Under the pieces are notes generated by a model that saw nothing but the letters and a program-made list of their open reading frames with translations, searched no databases and was not told the origin of the DNA. Positions 54,531-63,469 of a stretch of DNA of 64,000 bases are shown one piece after another (positions within the stretch are counted from its first letter, which is position 1; each line of letters starts with the position of its first letter). Source of the DNA: Lewinellaceae bacterium (GTDB taxonomy: Bacteria; Bacteroidota; Bacteroidia; Chitinophagales; Saprospiraceae). A program made the translations under genes and the position numbers. The stretch lies in contig JACJYH010000004.1 in the NCBI GenBank assembly GCA_020636195.1, positions 186,001 to 250,000 of the forward strand, given 5' to 3'.

Positions 54531-57281
54531 ATGTATTTTAAGTTTCTAGTTTTGCCTCTATTATTATGTTTGGTGGGTCATTCACTGACTGCCGGTGACG
54601 TAGTGGTTTCTAGAATTGATCATCAAGAAATGTTTGTTGGGTCACGTATAACGGTGTATGTTTCTACATTAGCCTACTTGGACTCAGCAAGGCTAATTTC
54701 ACCTGATTTGCCTGATTTTGGACATATTATAAATGACGGACATGGTAGTGGAAGAATTATTTTTGATGCTTCAGTTGGGAATGAAGGACTATATAATATC
54801 ACATTAGAGGTCAATTCCGGTAGTTTTACCAATATTCAGGAATTTACTCTGGAAGTATTGCCTATTCCGGAAGGTTTAGAACTTTATTATGTGGATCCTG
54901 AAAATGGCAGTAATGACAATGATGGAAGTGATTCTGCACCATGGAAAACACTAGGTGCAGTACTTAATGAAGCCGGACAGAAAATTAAACCAGGTAGTAT
55001 TGTTTTCCTAAAAACCGGCTACCATGGCGAGTTGAATTTTTGGGGACAAAATGATAAAATGATCTATGTGGTCGCTCAGAGTTTCAATACTCCAACTGCA
55101 AAAAATATGACATTTTCTTTCACTAGTCATTGGTTAGTTTCAGGGATTGAAATATCACCACAGGTGAACAATGAACTCAATAATTTGCCCTTGGCGGTCA
55201 TTTATGGTGGATGTGAATTTATCAATATTAAAAATTGTTATTTATATTCGTTTGAAGATCAAGCTAGATGGAACACAAATCAAGAATGGTACGCTTATTC
55301 TGGAAATGGCATATTTTCTACAGGAAATCATTGTGTTTTCAGGAATAATCTTCTTAAGAATACTTGGTTTTCCACTGAGTTGAAAGGTGATGACCAAGAG
55401 TTCTCTTACAATATCATTGATTGTTTTGGGGCTGATGCTATGAGAGGAATAGCGGACAATTTGAAATTTGAATACAATCAAGTGAAGAATGCTGTTGTAT
55501 TTGATTATGATGATCCCATCAGACCACAACACGATGATGCATTTCAATCATGGACATTTAATCTTCCTCGGAAAAACTATATTATCAGGGGCAATCAAAT
55601 CGCAGATATCAGCAATCCAAACCTAAAACTTCCATCAGAAATAACACAAGGAATTGTAATTTTCGATGGTTTTGCCGAGGATTGGGTGATAGAGAATAAT
55701 TTGGTGGTGTTGCACCATGCACATGGTATTGCTATGTATGGTGCTAAGAATTGTAAGATTATCAATAACACAGTTGTAAAAAATCCATTTCTGAGATTCA
55801 ACCCAACGCATTTACCATGGATAAGAATCAATCCTACTAAAAGCACAGCTGGAGGTGTCCCAAGCTCTGCCAACCTTGTTCAAAATAACTTCATGCATTC
55901 ATACCAAACAGATGGTTTGGAACCCGCTACGGTGAAGTCAAATATTTCCGGATTCGTTCAAAATCTTGTATTTTCTGATTATAACCATTGGGATTTTAGC
56001 ATAAATAATTCTGCTACCAATGCTTATCTAGGTATTTATGAAGATGCTCCAAATATTGATAATTATAATCTTAAACGAGATCCAAATTCTATTGATATTG
56101 GTTGCTTTCAGAGGAATGCTAAGGAACATCGAGATGTTAATTCATTGGTTGACCCATTGCGTTTTGCTGTACAATCAGGGATTGACTATTTTAAGGTTCA
56201 TATTGATAACAGCATCGAACTACCATACTTTCAAGCCTATAAAATCACTTGTGGTGAAAAAACAATATTGTCAAAGGAGAACGAAGCCATTATTTATAAT
56301 CTTGAATCATCTACAGCTTATCATATTTCCGTAAGCGTTTTAGATATTTTTAATAACGAATCAAAAAATAACGAAGAAGAATATGTAGTCACTCAGACAG
56401 ACAATCCTGGAGGGATCAATGTCCGATTTCTAGGAGCACTGTCAGATGACATGGAAGTAAATTCCAATAAAAATCCGATGTGGGGTAGAAGTCCATATTG
56501 TAGGATTGGTAGTGTACAACCAGGTGTTTCGCAATGTGTTATCATACCGTTTCTGTTTCCGCCTTTACTAAATAATCAAAAACTTATTGATGCAGACTTT
56601 ATAACCTATGTTGACACATTTCTTCAGGTGACTCAGCAGCATGTGGATTTATATGGGATGAAGGGTTTATTGCCACTACCTTTTAGGGATTATTATTATG
56701 AAGGTGCTTTGAAAGAAGACCAAATAAGTATTCCAATTCGCAGTGATTATATATCTACTGCAAATGTATTTCAGTCGTATGCAATGTTAGATAGTGTAGG
56801 TAAATCAACTTTAATCCAATTTTTAAATCAGCAAATTGATGACGGGTTAGCTATTGGAGACCAATTAATTTTTAGACTAAATTTAAATGAAAAATTGTCT
56901 ACACAAAATGGTTATTACGCTATAAATTCTTCTGATTCTAAACTCACGTATAGAACACCAGTTCTTAAACTGGTGTTTAAAAGCATTGATTCTTCCGTTG
57001 AGGAAAGAAATATTTCTAATTTGATTCAAATTTTTCCCAACCCATGTGACGGAGTGGAATTGACTTTGGATTTAGATGAAATCGAGATAAAAAAGGAAAT
57101 TTTACTTTTAATTCATGATAATAATGGTGCATTAGTGGATACTAGAAAAATTTTTCCGTCATCTAATAAAGTCCGCATCGATCTTTCCAATATTGATGTC
57201 CATAATGGATTGTATCATATAACCGTTTCTGGAGATGGTTTCTATGGTTCACAATCATTTATTATTTATAAAGACCATTGA
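54531..57281 (+). CDS. T9SS-secreted Ig/beta-helix protein, candidate polysaccharide lyase
   Basis: The 916-residue protein has a signal peptide (FLVLPLLLCLVGHSL), an Ig-like domain (about 23-115) and a right-handed beta-helix (about 120-530). The helix opens YYVDPENGSNDNDGSDSAPWKTL and contains DCFGADAMRGI, DDPIRPQHDDAFQSW and GIVIFDGFAEDWVIENN. A fibronectin-III-like segment, a beta-rich DNRLRE-like domain (about 640-820) and a type A sorting domain (IQIFPNPCDGVEL) follow. Its helix motifs are shared with the lipoprotein at 62000-63469. The fold is that of PL6/PL9-type lyases but their conserved active-site motifs are not recognised. Position in an operon with kduI and kduD, which process lyase products, suggests an endo-acting lyase at the cell surface. 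Confidence 0.8.
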   Translation: MYFKFLVLPLLLCLVGHSLTAGDVVVSRIDHQEMFVGSRITVYVSTLAYLDSARLISPDLPDFGHIINDGHGSGRIIFDASVGNEGLYNITLEVNSGSFTNIQEFTLEVLPIPEGLELYYVDPENGSNDNDGSDSAPWKTLGAVLNEAGQKIKPGSIVFLKTGYHGELNFWGQNDKMIYVVAQSFNTPTAKNMTFSFTSHWLVSGIEISPQVNNELNNLPLAVIYGGCEFINIKNCYLYSFEDQARWNTNQEWYAYSGNGIFSTGNHCVFRNNLLKNTWFSTELKGDDQEFSYNIIDCFGADAMRGIADNLKFEYNQVKNAVVFDYDDPIRPQHDDAFQSWTFNLPRKNYIIRGNQIADISNPNLKLPSEITQGIVIFDGFAEDWVIENNLVVLHHAHGIAMYGAKNCKIINNTVVKNPFLRFNPTHLPWIRINPTKSTAGGVPSSANLVQNNFMHSYQTDGLEPATVKSNISGFVQNLVFSDYNHWDFSINNSATNAYLGIYEDAPNIDNYNLKRDPNSIDIGCFQRNAKEHRDVNSLVDPLRFAVQSGIDYFKVHIDNSIELPYFQAYKITCGEKTILSKENEAIIYNLESSTAYHISVSVLDIFNNESKNNEEEYVVTQTDNPGGINVRFLGALSDDMEVNSNKNPMWGRSPYCRIGSVQPGVSQCVIIPFLFPPLLNNQKLIDADFITYVDTFLQVTQQHVDLYGMKGLLPLPFRDYYYEGALKEDQISIPIRSDYISTANVFQSYAMLDSVGKSTLIQFLNQQIDDGLAIGDQLIFRLNLNEKLSTQNGYYAINSSDSKLTYRTPVLKLVFKSIDSSVEERNISNLIQIFPNPCDGVELTLDLDEIEIKKEILLLIHDNNGALVDTRKIFPSSNKVRIDLSNIDVHNGLYHITVSGDGFYGSQSFIIYKDH

Positions 57282-57285
57282 CAAT

Positions 57286-58356
57286 ATGCCTAAGAATATT
57301 CCCATTAATTCGAAGAGAGTCACGATCAAGGATTTAGCAAAAGAGTTGAATACTACGACATCAACGGTTTCAAGAGCTTTGCATGGTCATGGTACCATCA
57401 GCGAAGGCATGAAATCCAAGGTGATGGAATTGGCAAAAAAAAGGAATTTCTCTATCAATAGGTATGCTGCAAACCTACGATCCGGATCTAGTAAAACAAT
57501 TGGAGTCATTGTGCCACGTATCAATCGAGACTTTTTCTCAAACTGTATTGCCGGTATTGAAGAGGTAACAAAAGGTGCAGGATATTCCATCCATATTGCA
57601 CAAAGTCATGATATCCTCTCCAACGAAAAGGAAATTATTAAATCCATGATTGAGTCCAATGTATGTGCGATTTTGATTTCCATTGGATTGCAAACCACAG
57701 AAAAATCGCATTTGGATCAATTGAGTTACTATGGTATCCCATTTGTATTTTTTGATAGGGCTATCAGTGAATCATCCTATAATCGAGTTTTGATAGATGA
57801 TTTCAAGGGAGGGTATTTAGCTACCAAGCATTTACTTGATATGGGATATAAAAATATAGCACATTTTAGCGGAGATCAAAATTTGGAAATTTACCAAAAC
57901 AGGACGAAAGGATATCTAGCAGCATTAGAACATCATGGCATCCCATTCAATGATGAATTAATTTCAAAACAATGCCTCACTTCTGATTGTGGCGAAATGA
58001 GTATAGAAAGGATGATGAATTTGCCTAATCCGCCGGATGCTCTATTTTCTTCAAGTGATTATTCTGCTTTAGGTGCTTTATTGTTTCTGAAAAATGAAGG
58101 GGTAAAAGTTCCTGAGGAGTTTGGAATAGTTGGGTTCAGTAATGAATCATTCACTTCTTTAGTTTCTCCTCCGATGACCACTGTGGACCAACATAGTATT
58201 GAAATTGGAAAAAATGCAGCGTTTGCATGCATTAATATCCTGAAAAACACAAATAAAGTCAATACGACAAGTAATATTGTTATAGAACCTTCCCTCATTA
58301 TAAGGGAAACATCTAATCGTTTTAAAACAAAACATAATAGACCAAATGATATCTGA
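57286..58356 (+). CDS. LacI-family transcriptional regulator
   Basis: The 356-residue protein has an N-terminal LacI helix-turn-helix (VTIKDLAKELNTTTSTVSRALHG) and hinge (INRYAANLRSGSSKTIGVIVP). A periplasmic-binding-protein-like effector domain follows, with FFDRAISE, SGDQNLEIYQNRTKGY and GIVGFSNESFTSLVSPPMTTV. It probably represses the locus until a sugar or uronate intermediate binds. The three CG-centred operators at 28036, 54264 and 54421 are its likely sites. The start is the ATG 4 bp after the preceding stop; an earlier in-frame ATG at 57235 lies inside the beta-helix gene and adds no helix. It overlaps kduI by 11 bp. Confidence 0.93.
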   Translation: MPKNIPINSKRVTIKDLAKELNTTTSTVSRALHGHGTISEGMKSKVMELAKKRNFSINRYAANLRSGSSKTIGVIVPRINRDFFSNCIAGIEEVTKGAGYSIHIAQSHDILSNEKEIIKSMIESNVCAILISIGLQTTEKSHLDQLSYYGIPFVFFDRAISESSYNRVLIDDFKGGYLATKHLLDMGYKNIAHFSGDQNLEIYQNRTKGYLAALEHHGIPFNDELISKQCLTSDCGEMSIERMMNLPNPPDALFSSSDYSALGALLFLKNEGVKVPEEFGIVGFSNESFTSLVSPPMTTVDQHSIEIGKNAAFACINILKNTNKVNTTSNIVIEPSLIIRETSNRFKTKHNRPNDI

Positions 58357-59182
58357 TTTTCGATATAGCGCCCATCCGGACGATGTACAACTGTATGCTA
58401 CAGAAAAATTGAGGAAAGAATTTCTAATTGAAACATTATTTGTTGCTGATCAAATTTCCGTTGTTTATTCCTTGGGTGACAGATTTATTGTAGGTGGAGT
58501 ATTGCCAAAATTAGGGCAATTGAAGCTTGAAACCTATGAACCATTGAAGTCAGAATTCTTTCTTGAAAGGAGAGAGATAGGCATTATCAATGTCGGAAAT
58601 ACAGGTAAAGTCATTGCCGATGGAGAAGAATATACTTTGGATCATAAAGATGCCTTATACTTAGGTAGGGGCACAAAGGAAGTTGTTTTTGAAAGTGTTA
58701 ATGAAAACGCACCATCAAAATTCTATTTTAATTCATCTCTGGCGCACAAATCATATTCTTCTGTATTAATTAAGAAGGAGAAAGCTGTACAAACAACAAT
58801 GGGTTCTTCAGAAAACTCGAATTTACGAAATATACATAAACTTATTATTCATGGATTGGTAGATACTTGTCAATTACAGATGGGGTTGACTGAGCTGTTA
58901 GAAGGAAGTGTATGGAATACTATGCCGCCACATACACATAATCGTAGAAGTGAGGTTTATTTCTATTTTGATGTGGCAGAAGATAAATCGGTATGTCATT
59001 TTATGGGGAAACCTCAAGAAACTAGGCATCTATGGGTGCGAAATGATCAGGCAGTCATATCGCCTGCTTGGTCCATTCATGCGGGTGTCGGCACATCAAG
59101 CTATAGTTTTATTTGGGGCATGGCAGGAGAAAACCATGATTATAGCGATATGGACATGGTTTCGATATCAGAACTAAAGTGA
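58346..59182 (+). CDS. kduI: 5-keto-4-deoxyuronate isomerase
   Basis: The 278-residue protein has the full length of KduI. All four zinc ligands are in place, at the same numbers as in the E. coli enzyme: H196 and H198 (PPHTHNRRSE), E203 and H245 (SIHAGVG). It converts 5-keto-4-deoxyuronate (from unsaturated galacturonate or glucuronate) to 2,5-diketo-3-deoxygluconate in the cytoplasm. Its presence shows that polysaccharide-lyase products of a uronic-acid polymer are used. It overlaps the LacI gene and is 28 bp before kduD. Confidence 0.96.
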   Translation: MISDFRYSAHPDDVQLYATEKLRKEFLIETLFVADQISVVYSLGDRFIVGGVLPKLGQLKLETYEPLKSEFFLERREIGIINVGNTGKVIADGEEYTLDHKDALYLGRGTKEVVFESVNENAPSKFYFNSSLAHKSYSSVLIKKEKAVQTTMGSSENSNLRNIHKLIIHGLVDTCQLQMGLTELLEGSVWNTMPPHTHNRRSEVYFYFDVAEDKSVCHFMGKPQETRHLWVRNDQAVISPAWSIHAGVGTSSYSFIWGMAGENHDYSDMDMVSISELK

Positions 59183-59210
59183 TTTGATACACCAAGAATA
59201 AGAAATCATC

Positions 59211-59996
59211 ATGCAACTTTTTAGACTTGACAATAAAATAGCATTGGTCACAGGAGCCACTCATGGATTGGGAATGGCCATCGCTGAAGGATTGGCGAAT
59301 GCGGGAGCTCAAATAGTGATCAATGGAAGATCATCCGAGAGATTAAAGTTGGCTAAAGAGAAATATCTCGAAAAAGGTATTGATGTTAAAACTTATGCAT
59401 TTGATGTTTCGGATGAATTACAAGTCAAAAAAGCAATAGAACGAATCACAAATGAAGTAGGACCAATAGACATATTATTCAATAATGCAGCTATTATTAA
59501 ACGTACTCCACTTTTAGACATGACAAAGGAAGACTTTGAAGAAGTAATAAAAGTAGATTTGATCTCACCATTCATTGTTTCAAAATACGTCGTACCTGGA
59601 ATGATAGAAAGAGGACACGGAAAAGTTATTAATATGTGTTCAATGATGAGTGAGGTCTCAAGAAATACCGTTGGAGCCTATGCCGCAGCGAAGGGTGGTT
59701 TGAAGATGCTGACTAAAGAAATGGCAGACGAATGGGCTAAATTTAATATTCAAGTCAATGGATTAGGGCCTGGTTATTTTGCAACAGAACAGACTAAACC
59801 TATTAGGGAAGTCAGCCATCCTTTCAATGATTTTATCCTAAAAAGGACTCCGGCACGAAGATGGGGAGATCCTACTGATTTGCAAGGTGCAGCAATATTT
59901 TTATCATCAAAGGCATCTGATTTTGTTAATGGTCATGTTCTCTATGTTGATGGTGGGATTCTAGCAACACTGGGAAGTCATTCTGGAGAACAATAA
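59211..59996 (+). CDS. kduD: 2-deoxy-D-gluconate 3-dehydrogenase / KduD-type SDR
   Basis: The 261-residue short-chain dehydrogenase has a TGATHGLG cofactor loop, NNAA motif, and catalytic Y157 and K161 (GAYAAAKGG). The family ending SDFVNGHVLYVDGGILA is also present. KduD reduces 2,5-diketo-3-deoxygluconate to 2-keto-3-deoxygluconate with NADH. It follows kduI directly, as in pectin and ulvan loci. The next enzymes, KDG kinase and KDPG aldolase, are not in the window. Confidence 0.94.
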   Translation: MQLFRLDNKIALVTGATHGLGMAIAEGLANAGAQIVINGRSSERLKLAKEKYLEKGIDVKTYAFDVSDELQVKKAIERITNEVGPIDILFNNAAIIKRTPLLDMTKEDFEEVIKVDLISPFIVSKYVVPGMIERGHGKVINMCSMMSEVSRNTVGAYAAAKGGLKMLTKEMADEWAKFNIQVNGLGPGYFATEQTKPIREVSHPFNDFILKRTPARRWGDPTDLQGAAIFLSSKASDFVNGHVLYVDGGILATLGSHSGEQ

Positions 59997-60021
59997 TATA
60001 TTCACATAAAATATCAACATC

Positions 60022-62007
60022 ATGTATTTGAGAAGTTTGATCATTTTTTTCATAATGGTGACTGGAATAAGTAGAAGCCATTCCCAACTGACCGTAGCTA
60101 AATTATTCACAGATAATATGATGCTACAATGCGATGCTAAGATTCCAGTTTGGGGACATGCCCATCCGAAAACTACGGTTGTAGTCACACAGAACAAGCT
60201 AAAAATTCAAACAAAAGCTAATGAAAATGGTGAATGGCAGCTATTTTTAAATCCTACTCCTTGTGGTGAAAAAACATCTGTAACCATTACATCTGGAAGC
60301 GAAGAGATTTTATTGTCAAATGTGATATATGGTGATGTATGGCTGTGTGGAGGACAATCCAATATGGAGTGGTATTTTGAATCGTCAGCAGGAGCCTCTG
60401 ATGAGTTACAAAACACTGATAATTCATTTATTCGTTTATTAGAGATTCCACATATCATGTCAAACACTCCTGATAACGACTTTTCTGAAAAGTTGCATTG
60501 GGATGTTTGCAGTCAACAATCAGTAAAACAGTTTTCTGCAGTTGGCTATTATTTTGGTAAGTATTTGAATGAAAATCTTCATAAACCTATAGGTTTGATT
60601 TCTGATAATTACGGAGGAACCGTTGTGGAGGCTTGGACGAGTGCACAAGCATTTTCTGACCTTCCCTCATTTAAGAAGGACATAGAAAAATTAAAGAATG
60701 TTGATTTCGAGTATGAACGTAGAAATGGCGACGATGCACAATCCAATTGGTTAGCAAAGTTTTATAAAAATGACAAGGGTATGCAAGATACCAATTTTGT
60801 TTGGGCAGGTCGTGACGTGAATAGAAGTGACTGGAAACAAATGAATTTACCTAGTTATTGGGAGACAGCGGCAGATAGTGAATTGGTAGAACTGGATGGT
60901 GTGGTTTGGTTTTATAGAAAATTCAACGCAACTCCGAGTGCTCATTCCTCTGTATCATTAGGGCCAATTGATGATTCAGATATGGTATGGATCAATGGCC
61001 ACCTAGTAGGAGCCACCTACAACCAGTACAATAAAGATCGAGTTTATTCTATATCTGATGGGATACTAAAAAACGGTGAAAACTACATTGTTATAAGAGT
61101 AGAAGATTACATAGGAGGAGGTGGTATGGCAGGCTCTAAGGATAAAATCTTCATTCAAACAGATACTGAAAAAATTCCATTAGATGGTAAATGGTTGTAT
61201 AAAATTGGTTATAGAAATCGAGACCAAATGCCCGCAGTATCATTTGGCCCAAATAATTATCCTACATGCTTGTATAATGGGATGATCGCCCCTCTTAAAA
61301 GATTACCCATTAAAGGTATAATTTGGTACCAAGGTGAATCAAATGCTTCTAGGGCATACGAATACAGAGACTTATTCAAGCGCTTTATTTTAGATATGAG
61401 GCAACAGTTTGCCATAGATGATTTACCATTTATTTTCGTTCAATTGGCCAATTTTACTCCCCAAGATTCTATACCTATCGAAAGCCAATGGGCAGAGTTG
61501 AGGGAAGCGCAATCAGTGGCTCTTTCTTTACCAAATACTTCCATGATTACTTGCATAGATTTAGGAGATGCAAACAATATTCATCCATCAAATAAAAATG
61601 AAGTGGGCCGAAGATTAGCTTTGGCTGCATTGGAGGACGTTTATCATCAAAAAACATTTTACAAAAGCCCAAGTTTAAAGTCATTTGAATTTGAAAATTA
61701 CTATTGTAAAATATGTTTCGAAAATGTAGGTGATGGTTTGGTAGCAGACGATAAATTTGGATATATTTATGGGTTTACTATTGCAGGTGATGATCACAAG
61801 TTTGAATGGGCAAAAGCAGAATTGATTAATTCTAATTGTGTGAAAGTGTGGTCATCAAAAATTGAAAATCCGAAATCTGTGCGCTATGCTTGGCAAAACA
61901 ATCCTGACCCAGCGAATCTATTTAATTCAAAAGGTTTTCCATGCCTTCCATTCAGAACAGACAGTTGGGATATCAGCACCCAAAATTTGAAGAGATACAA
62001 TGACTAA
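60022..62007 (+). CDS. Sialate O-acetylesterase-like SGNH carbohydrate esterase
   Basis: The 661-residue protein has a signal peptide ending near SRSHSQ. The SGNH blocks are WLCGGQSNMEW (nucleophile serine), WYQGESNASR and DLGDANNIHPSNKNEVGRRLA (catalytic histidine). A jelly-roll sugar-binding module like that of GH2 (VWFYRKFNATP to VIRVEDYIGGGG) is inserted at about residues 270-370, usual for this family. The name derives from sialate esterases, but Bacteroidota members in plant or algal glycan loci remove acetyl groups from xylan, pectin and similar polymers. That is the likely role here, in the periplasm. It overlaps the following gene by 8 bp. Confidence 0.88.
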   Translation: MYLRSLIIFFIMVTGISRSHSQLTVAKLFTDNMMLQCDAKIPVWGHAHPKTTVVVTQNKLKIQTKANENGEWQLFLNPTPCGEKTSVTITSGSEEILLSNVIYGDVWLCGGQSNMEWYFESSAGASDELQNTDNSFIRLLEIPHIMSNTPDNDFSEKLHWDVCSQQSVKQFSAVGYYFGKYLNENLHKPIGLISDNYGGTVVEAWTSAQAFSDLPSFKKDIEKLKNVDFEYERRNGDDAQSNWLAKFYKNDKGMQDTNFVWAGRDVNRSDWKQMNLPSYWETAADSELVELDGVVWFYRKFNATPSAHSSVSLGPIDDSDMVWINGHLVGATYNQYNKDRVYSISDGILKNGENYIVIRVEDYIGGGGMAGSKDKIFIQTDTEKIPLDGKWLYKIGYRNRDQMPAVSFGPNNYPTCLYNGMIAPLKRLPIKGIIWYQGESNASRAYEYRDLFKRFILDMRQQFAIDDLPFIFVQLANFTPQDSIPIESQWAELREAQSVALSLPNTSMITCIDLGDANNIHPSNKNEVGRRLALAALEDVYHQKTFYKSPSLKSFEFENYYCKICFENVGDGLVADDKFGYIYGFTIAGDDHKFEWAKAELINSNCVKVWSSKIENPKSVRYAWQNNPDPANLFNSKGFPCLPFRTDSWDISTQNLKRYND

Positions 62008-63469
62008 TTTTAAATATAAGTTTGTATTTCTATGGATTTTGTTATTATACCAATGCACAAATAAAATAGCACCTTCGGCTCAGAATCAATCATCGACAAA
62101 TACTTCAGAACTCATCTCTTCTCATGACAGTATTATACAAGCTGAGGAAAATAGCAATACCCTTATTTTTTTAAGTTCTGTTGCTGAAAATTTGCATTCG
62201 TTAAGTTATTCTTTGGTTTCTCCAAAATTGAAGACAACAACACAAATGGTTCAGCCTGGAATAGCCATGATGTTGATTTCCAATGGAGGATCTGGTCAGT
62301 CGTCATTAGAAATTGAAGTTTTTAAAAATAAAAAACCCATCAATAAAATTCAACTTAAATTACTCACCAAAAAACCGAAAGGTAAAATATCATATTGCAA
62401 TCCCAGTGTCAAAAATATGACTGGTGACGGTACTTTGGATCATCCATATCCTTCTCTTGCACAATTGTTTGATAGTGGTTACATGCCAGAGGAAAATGAA
62501 ACCATATACCTTTTAAACGGCAACCACGGCGACGTCACTGTCAAGAGTTCGCAATTTAATATCGTTTCTTACAAAGAAAATTATCCACGACTTCGTAGCA
62601 TCAGTTTTCAGTCCGCACATCATGTTAAGGTGTCTGGTATTACTATTATTTCCAAATTACCCCAAAATGCAAATTTGGTATTCGCAGATTCCTTGTCATC
62701 TTATATTGAAATTTCAAATTGTCATATTGCTGATGATGTGGAAGAAAATGAGTTAGCCTCTAAGGATTGGAAAAACTATGTAGCTTCAGGCATTTATATG
62801 AAAGGGAACCATAATCGTATTATAAATAATCTTATTCAATTGGTTTTTCATGGGATCCAATTCGATGGGGACGAAAATCTTTTCAGTTGCAATATCATAG
62901 ATAGATTTTGTGGTGATGCAATAAGAAATACAGGTAATAAAAATGTGTATTCCAATAATTTTTTAAGCAATGCACTCATAGATGACTACTATGAACCCTA
63001 TGGAAATCATGATGATTTATTTCAAGCCTGGACACATGATAAACCTATCGAACATATCACGATAAAGGATAATATAGCAATCAGTATCCTAGATTCCGAA
63101 ATCCAAAATAAATCTAAAATTGTTCAAGGTATTGTTTGCTTTGATGGTTTTTCTGACCATTGGATCATTGAAGACAATGTAGTGTATACGGATCACCCAC
63201 ATGGGATTGCATTGTTTGGTGCTACGAATTGCACTATCAGAAATAATAAGGTTTTTAGAAATCCGAAAAGGATGTTTAAGTTCGAATCTGACCCTTGGAT
63301 CATGGTTCGAAGCCATAAAGACAATAGAGAAAGTGTAGGTAATGTGGTGGAAGACAATATTTCTAATGTATATAGATTAGAAACTGCCCACTCCAAAATT
63401 TCAAATAATATAATTTTAGATTCTATCAGTCAAAACAAATGGTATGAAAAACACGGTTGGAAGGAATAA
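62000..63469 (+). CDS. Lipoprotein Ig/beta-helix protein, paralogue of the secreted candidate lyase
   Basis: The 489-residue protein has a lipobox ending at C19 (LLLYQC), so it is lipid-anchored. A beta-sandwich of about 75 residues is followed by a right-handed beta-helix opening GDGTLDHPYPSLAQL. It shares key motifs with the protein at 54531-57281: DRFCGDAIRN, HDDLFQAW, GIVCFDGFSDHWIIEDN and HGIALFGATNCTIRNN. It lacks the T9SS tail and accessory domains of that protein. The pair could split work between surface cutting and trimming at the membrane. It overlaps the SGNH esterase gene by 8 bp and the DUF4861 gene by 26 bp, consistent with one operon. Confidence 0.8.
   Translation: MTNFKYKFVFLWILLLYQCTNKIAPSAQNQSSTNTSELISSHDSIIQAEENSNTLIFLSSVAENLHSLSYSLVSPKLKTTTQMVQPGIAMMLISNGGSGQSSLEIEVFKNKKPINKIQLKLLTKKPKGKISYCNPSVKNMTGDGTLDHPYPSLAQLFDSGYMPEENETIYLLNGNHGDVTVKSSQFNIVSYKENYPRLRSISFQSAHHVKVSGITIISKLPQNANLVFADSLSSYIEISNCHIADDVEENELASKDWKNYVASGIYMKGNHNRIINNLIQLVFHGIQFDGDENLFSCNIIDRFCGDAIRNTGNKNVYSNNFLSNALIDDYYEPYGNHDDLFQAWTHDKPIEHITIKDNIAISILDSEIQNKSKIVQGIVCFDGFSDHWIIEDNVVYTDHPHGIALFGATNCTIRNNKVFRNPKRMFKFESDPWIMVRSHKDNRESVGNVVEDNISNVYRLETAHSKISNNIILDSISQNKWYEKHGWKE

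Noticed and set aside
54531..57281. Assignment of the beta-helix proteins to PL6 (alginate lyase/chondroitinase B).
   Set aside because: The fold and YYVDPENGS-like opening are shared, but the PL6 calcium/lysine/arginine motifs could not be found; a generic beta-helix label is safer.
62000..63469. Minus-strand frames within the beta-helix lipoprotein gene and in the DUF4861 region (for example 63483-63776).
   Set aside because: They are antisense to genes with lipobox and family motifs and show no features of their own.
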